IMG/VR virus record: IMGVR_UViG_3300030329_001922
Coordinates: 1 to 43,819 of that record
DNA from: a virus
DNA: 43,819 bases
Strand: one strand, 5' to 3'
Translations under genes and position numbers: made by a program
Notes under the pieces: generated by a model
Told to the model about the DNA's origin: nothing
The model's input: only the letters and a program-made list of their open reading frames with translations
Databases searched by the model: none
In this document: positions 40,942 to 43,819 of the stretch, one piece after another
Numbering within the stretch: position 1 is the stretch's first letter
How the letters are laid out: each line of letters opens with the position of its first letter

Positions 40942-43819
40942 ATGACCGGACTTCCACAGACATTTCAACCCCCACTCTTTCCGCTTGATGACGACTTTCG
41001 GTTGCCTGATGGCCGCCTTAAGTACGATTCTAAAACGTGGGATCTGTTGGGGCCTCGTTCAAAAGCAAGGATGGAAACCGAGGGCGAGTTTCGCTGGCGA
41101 GAGGCAATGGATCAGCGCTCGAATATTATCTTTGCCAAACTGCACCCAGAACTGGTTAAGCAGCAAAGGGCAGAGTTGCAAAAGTTGGTGGCGCAGCGCG
41201 AATCGGAGATGGAGACCACCAGAAAACTTCACGGAAAAACTGGAATTGTTCCTTGGTTGGAAAACGTGGCTACAGGCTGGTGGGAGTTTGTGGGCTATCA
41301 ACTTCCGGCTTCCATGCTTTACGCTTTTGCCGACCCTAGTGACGAAGAATATTTAGAGGCCCTTGATGATCTGGCTACCGGAAAACTAACTCGCAGCCAG
41401 GGCATAACAAGAACCGCCGAAGAATTGGCTGAGAGATGGAACTACAACCCAGAAGGGTTTTCTAGGAAACTCGGTGGGGCTATGGGCGGGGCAACCGCAT
41501 CTCTAGCGGCTGTTCTCGACCCCACGGGAATGGCTAAAGCCGCTGTACTTGGCTCGTTTGGTTTGATGGGTTTGGGTGAGGGCTATAAAGAATACGACCG
41601 CATTGCCAAGGAAAATGGCTACACGACTGACATGATTGAGCGGTCGCTTATGGGTATTGGCTACGGGGTAGCGGAGGTTGGTGCGGAATACGCGGGGATT
41701 TCCCTGATGAAGGGCGGCGGTTTTATTCTGTCGCAGTCTTGGGCCAAAGAATTAGGGTCTGAGGCTTTAGAAAAGGGCCTTAAGTCGGCTGTCCAAAAGT
41801 GGGCTAAAAACCTTGGGGTAGCCATGCTTACCGGCGCTATTGGCGAAGGTGGCGAAGAGGTTTTGACCGAGATTGCTCAGAACCATATTAACGTTTGGGC
41901 CGACCCGAATAAAGACTGGTCGATTAGTGAGGTTACCGAGGGTTCTGTGGATGCGTTCATTATGGGCGCTGTTGCCGGTGGTGTTGTAATTGGACCCGGC
42001 ATTGCAATTAAATCCCGCCGAGAGGCTGGAAGAATCGCTGCACGCGAAGGGGCGTCTGCGAGAAATTTGTCGGCATGGGAGCAAGAACGGCAGAGGGCGC
42101 GTGACGCGACTGAGGCTCTGGATGAAACTCCTGTAGAGACCCCGATTCAGGCAACGGAAGCGGGCGACCAGCAGGTTGAGGTTTGGAGTGGAACGGAATG
42201 GCAATGGGTTGATGCCACAGAAGAGAATGTAGGACTTGCTCGCGCTCAGCGTGAGGTTATGGCTATTACAGGGGAAGAGACCCCACCCCAGTCCATCAGG
42301 AACTTAAAGACAGGTGAGTCTGTTGAAGTCACCCCTGAGAATGTGCAGCAACTCAAAGAATCCCTTTTGGAAGATCCTACTGACGCTGAGGTGGCGGCTG
42401 TTACAGAAGCCTCTGTTCCCAAGGGTCCGTCTGTAGCAATCGTCGATGCGGAAGGCAATGTATTCGATCTTTTCCCGTACACCGAAGGCGACGTACTGGA
42501 TCAAGAGCGAGCGGAAAACGACGCTGAAAGAGAGATGAATCGTCTAGCCAACGCGGCGGTAGCAAGGGGTGAAGACGGCTCTTGGGAAACGAAAACATTA
42601 GGTGCTGAGGAAACAAGTTCCATTCTTGGCGTTGGCGCGGAAAAAGCGGCGACGTTAGGGAAGGCAGTATCGCTAAAGCCCACCAAAACTGCCGTTAAAG
42701 AGGCTCTTGGCGAAGAGGGTGGCGAGGGTGGCGAGGGTGGTGATGATGCGGTCGAAGCCGTAGACGACACGAGGGGTGTTGCGGCTGAAGAAGTAGGGGT
42801 GTCTGCTGCGGAGGCTGTGGAGGTTGAGCCGGGCTCTCAGGATGCCTTGAATCTTATTGAGGACCGGCTCCGAGAGGCTCGTGGGTTGCCCGCGCGCAAA
42901 GAGGGTGACCCGCCACAGGCACAGGTAATTCCGCCAGATCGGGAACAAAAGTCACCTGTGCTTGACATGTTCCGTGAAATGGCTGAAGGGTCTAAGACGA
43001 GAACCGGGGCCCCCTTAAAGATTGTGCAAGTAGATACCCAGGCGGCTGGGGCTGAAAAAGCCGCGCCATTTAGTGGCCTGTATGACCGTGGTGTGATTTA
43101 TGTCGATGCCGCGAGGGTTGAGCAGGGTGAAGAGGCTTGGGCCGGTGATGTGTTCTTGAGGATTCTTGGGCACGAAACCGTACACGCTTCCCGAGATGTG
43201 AATCCTGAGTTGTATGACTTCCTTCAAAGCCGCCTGACTGACGAGCAGGTCGGTCGGTACATGAAAGAATACCGCGACAAGGCCGGGACACTGGCTTGGT
43301 CTCAGTTGACTACCGAACAGCAACTTGAAGAGGCCGTGGCTATGGCCTTTCAGGACATCATCAGAGAAATCGGTGGTGGCAAATACACAGGCGACCGCAA
43401 TATCGTCCAGAAACTTGTGGACTGGATTCGCACTGTTGCCGCCCGCTATGGCCTTAAAGGGGAGTTTGCCCAGTCCCTTGAAAGCATGGTTCAGCAGATT
43501 TCCGAAGGCAAGTCGCTGAACGAGATTGAATTGGCGGGCATGGGTGAAACAAGGGCAGAGGGGCGCACTGGTCCGGCAGAACTGATGCTTTCTCCCGCTC
43601 CCCCCGTCAAGTCACCCGAGTTCCGCCGGTGGTTCAAGGACTCGAAGGCGGTAGATGAGCAGGGTAATCCGTTGGTTTCTTATCATTCGACTAGCCGGGG
43701 GTTTAGTAGATTTAACGAGGATTCTCACTTTGGTACTGCTAGGGCAGCCAACGAACGTGCAAGAGATGCTGGTGGCGACAGGGTATACCCAGTGTATCTT
43801 TCGCTGCAAAATCCCTACA
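40942..43819 (+). CDS. Giant polyvalent phage protein, N-terminal part (residues 1-959, continues at base 1)
   Basis: ATG 40942; the frame is open to the last base and joins at base 1 in phase. Residues 80-400 hold hydrophobic, Gly-rich helices (GAMGGATASLAAVLDPTGMA, FIMGAVAGGVVIGPGIAI) which could insert in membrane during ejection. A Glu/Asp-rich low-complexity region covers about 400-650. An HExxH peptidase-like domain follows: LGHETVH at residues 742-748 (H744, E745, H748) and EEAVA near 797 as a possible third ligand. MLSPA at 882 precedes an ART-like domain that begins SPEFRRWFKDSKAVDEQGNP, with YHST near 914 and PVYLSLQNP near 950, and runs on into the left part of the window. Family knowledge: large phage polyvalent proteins combine such effector domains and are injected. 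Confidence 0.8.
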   Translation, partial: MTGLPQTFQPPLFPLDDDFRLPDGRLKYDSKTWDLLGPRSKARMETEGEFRWREAMDQRSNIIFAKLHPELVKQQRAELQKLVAQRESEMETTRKLHGKTGIVPWLENVATGWWEFVGYQLPASMLYAFADPSDEEYLEALDDLATGKLTRSQGITRTAEELAERWNYNPEGFSRKLGGAMGGATASLAAVLDPTGMAKAAVLGSFGLMGLGEGYKEYDRIAKENGYTTDMIERSLMGIGYGVAEVGAEYAGISLMKGGGFILSQSWAKELGSEALEKGLKSAVQKWAKNLGVAMLTGAIGEGGEEVLTEIAQNHINVWADPNKDWSISEVTEGSVDAFIMGAVAGGVVIGPGIAIKSRREAGRIAAREGASARNLSAWEQERQRARDATEALDETPVETPIQATEAGDQQVEVWSGTEWQWVDATEENVGLARAQREVMAITGEETPPQSIRNLKTGESVEVTPENVQQLKESLLEDPTDAEVAAVTEASVPKGPSVAIVDAEGNVFDLFPYTEGDVLDQERAENDAEREMNRLANAAVARGEDGSWETKTLGAEETSSILGVGAEKAATLGKAVSLKPTKTAVKEALGEEGGEGGEGGDDAVEAVDDTRGVAAEEVGVSAAEAVEVEPGSQDALNLIEDRLREARGLPARKEGDPPQAQVIPPDREQKSPVLDMFREMAEGSKTRTGAPLKIVQVDTQAAGAEKAAPFSGLYDRGVIYVDAARVEQGEEAWAGDVFLRILGHETVHASRDVNPELYDFLQSRLTDEQVGRYMKEYRDKAGTLAWSQLTTEQQLEEAVAMAFQDIIREIGGGKYTGDRNIVQKLVDWIRTVAARYGLKGEFAQSLESMVQQISEGKSLNEIELAGMGETRAEGRTGPAELMLSPAPPVKSPEFRRWFKDSKAVDEQGNPLVSYHSTSRGFSRFNEDSHFGTARAANERARDAGGDRVYPVYLSLQNPY

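Noticed and set aside
1-43819. CRISPR array, tRNA genes, integrase, DNA polymerase, insertion sequences
   Set aside because: I looked for them in all translations and by eye for cloverleaf or repeat-spacer patterns and saw none.

Overview
The window looks like the complete genome, in one circular permutation, of a tailed bacteriophage, most likely short-tailed. It has a terminase pair, a portal, a scaffold-like protein, a major capsid protein, connector-like proteins, a very large tail protein and two big internal (ejection-type) virion proteins. I see no tape measure, tail tube or sheath. The reading frame open at the right edge (40942-43819) joins in phase to the frame open at the left edge (1-7187): base 43819 plus bases 1-2 make one Lys codon in the middle of an ADP-ribosyltransferase-like domain. 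The joined gene would encode about 3354 residues. The host cannot be named. Ribosome binding sites are strong GGAGG types, the base composition looks moderately GC-rich, and there is no integrase, repressor-integrase module, tRNA or CRISPR array.

Layout. Rightward arm (21141 to 43819, then 1 to 12861): small regulators and membrane proteins (21.1-22.9 kb), two paralogous beta-rich small proteins, a Lys/Arg-rich peptide, terminase small and large subunits, portal, scaffold, capsid, decoration/connector genes, tail protein, internal proteins, the giant polyvalent protein, a calcineurin-type phosphoesterase, then after a hairpin-rich gap a recombination/replication block (RecE-like nuclease, ERF annealase, SSB-like protein, MerR/AlpA-like HTH, replication-initiator-like wHTH protein, RusA resolvase). 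Leftward arm (20639 down to 12937): about 17 mostly small genes, including a MoxR/CobS-like AAA+ ATPase and a probable partner protein, two zinc-ribbon peptides, a winged-helix regulator and a DUF3846-like protein. The arms diverge from a gene-free stretch of about 500 bp (20640-21140) and converge at about 12.87 kb, where a strong intrinsic terminator faces the leftward arm.

How it may work. The giant protein and the two internal proteins are probably carried in the capsid and injected, delivering ADP-ribosyltransferase-like and peptidase domains. The leftward arm looks like an early host-takeover set. The recombination genes (nuclease, annealase, SSB, resolvase) would support replication by host polymerases, since no phage DNA polymerase, helicase or RNA polymerase is recognisable.

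The most unusual signals are: (1) six copies of a gene-junction module in the leftward arm, a GGCCC/GGGCC palindrome set 14-16 nt before the start codon and often containing the previous gene's stop, within a wider set of genes sharing the ribosome-binding string GGAGAAC; (2) a possible three-way-junction RNA in the divergent gap; (3) four M-L/F-S-P-A linkers dividing the giant protein beside its own HExxH peptidase domain; (4) CCCAA iterons plus an inverted repeat inside the initiator gene, a candidate origin.
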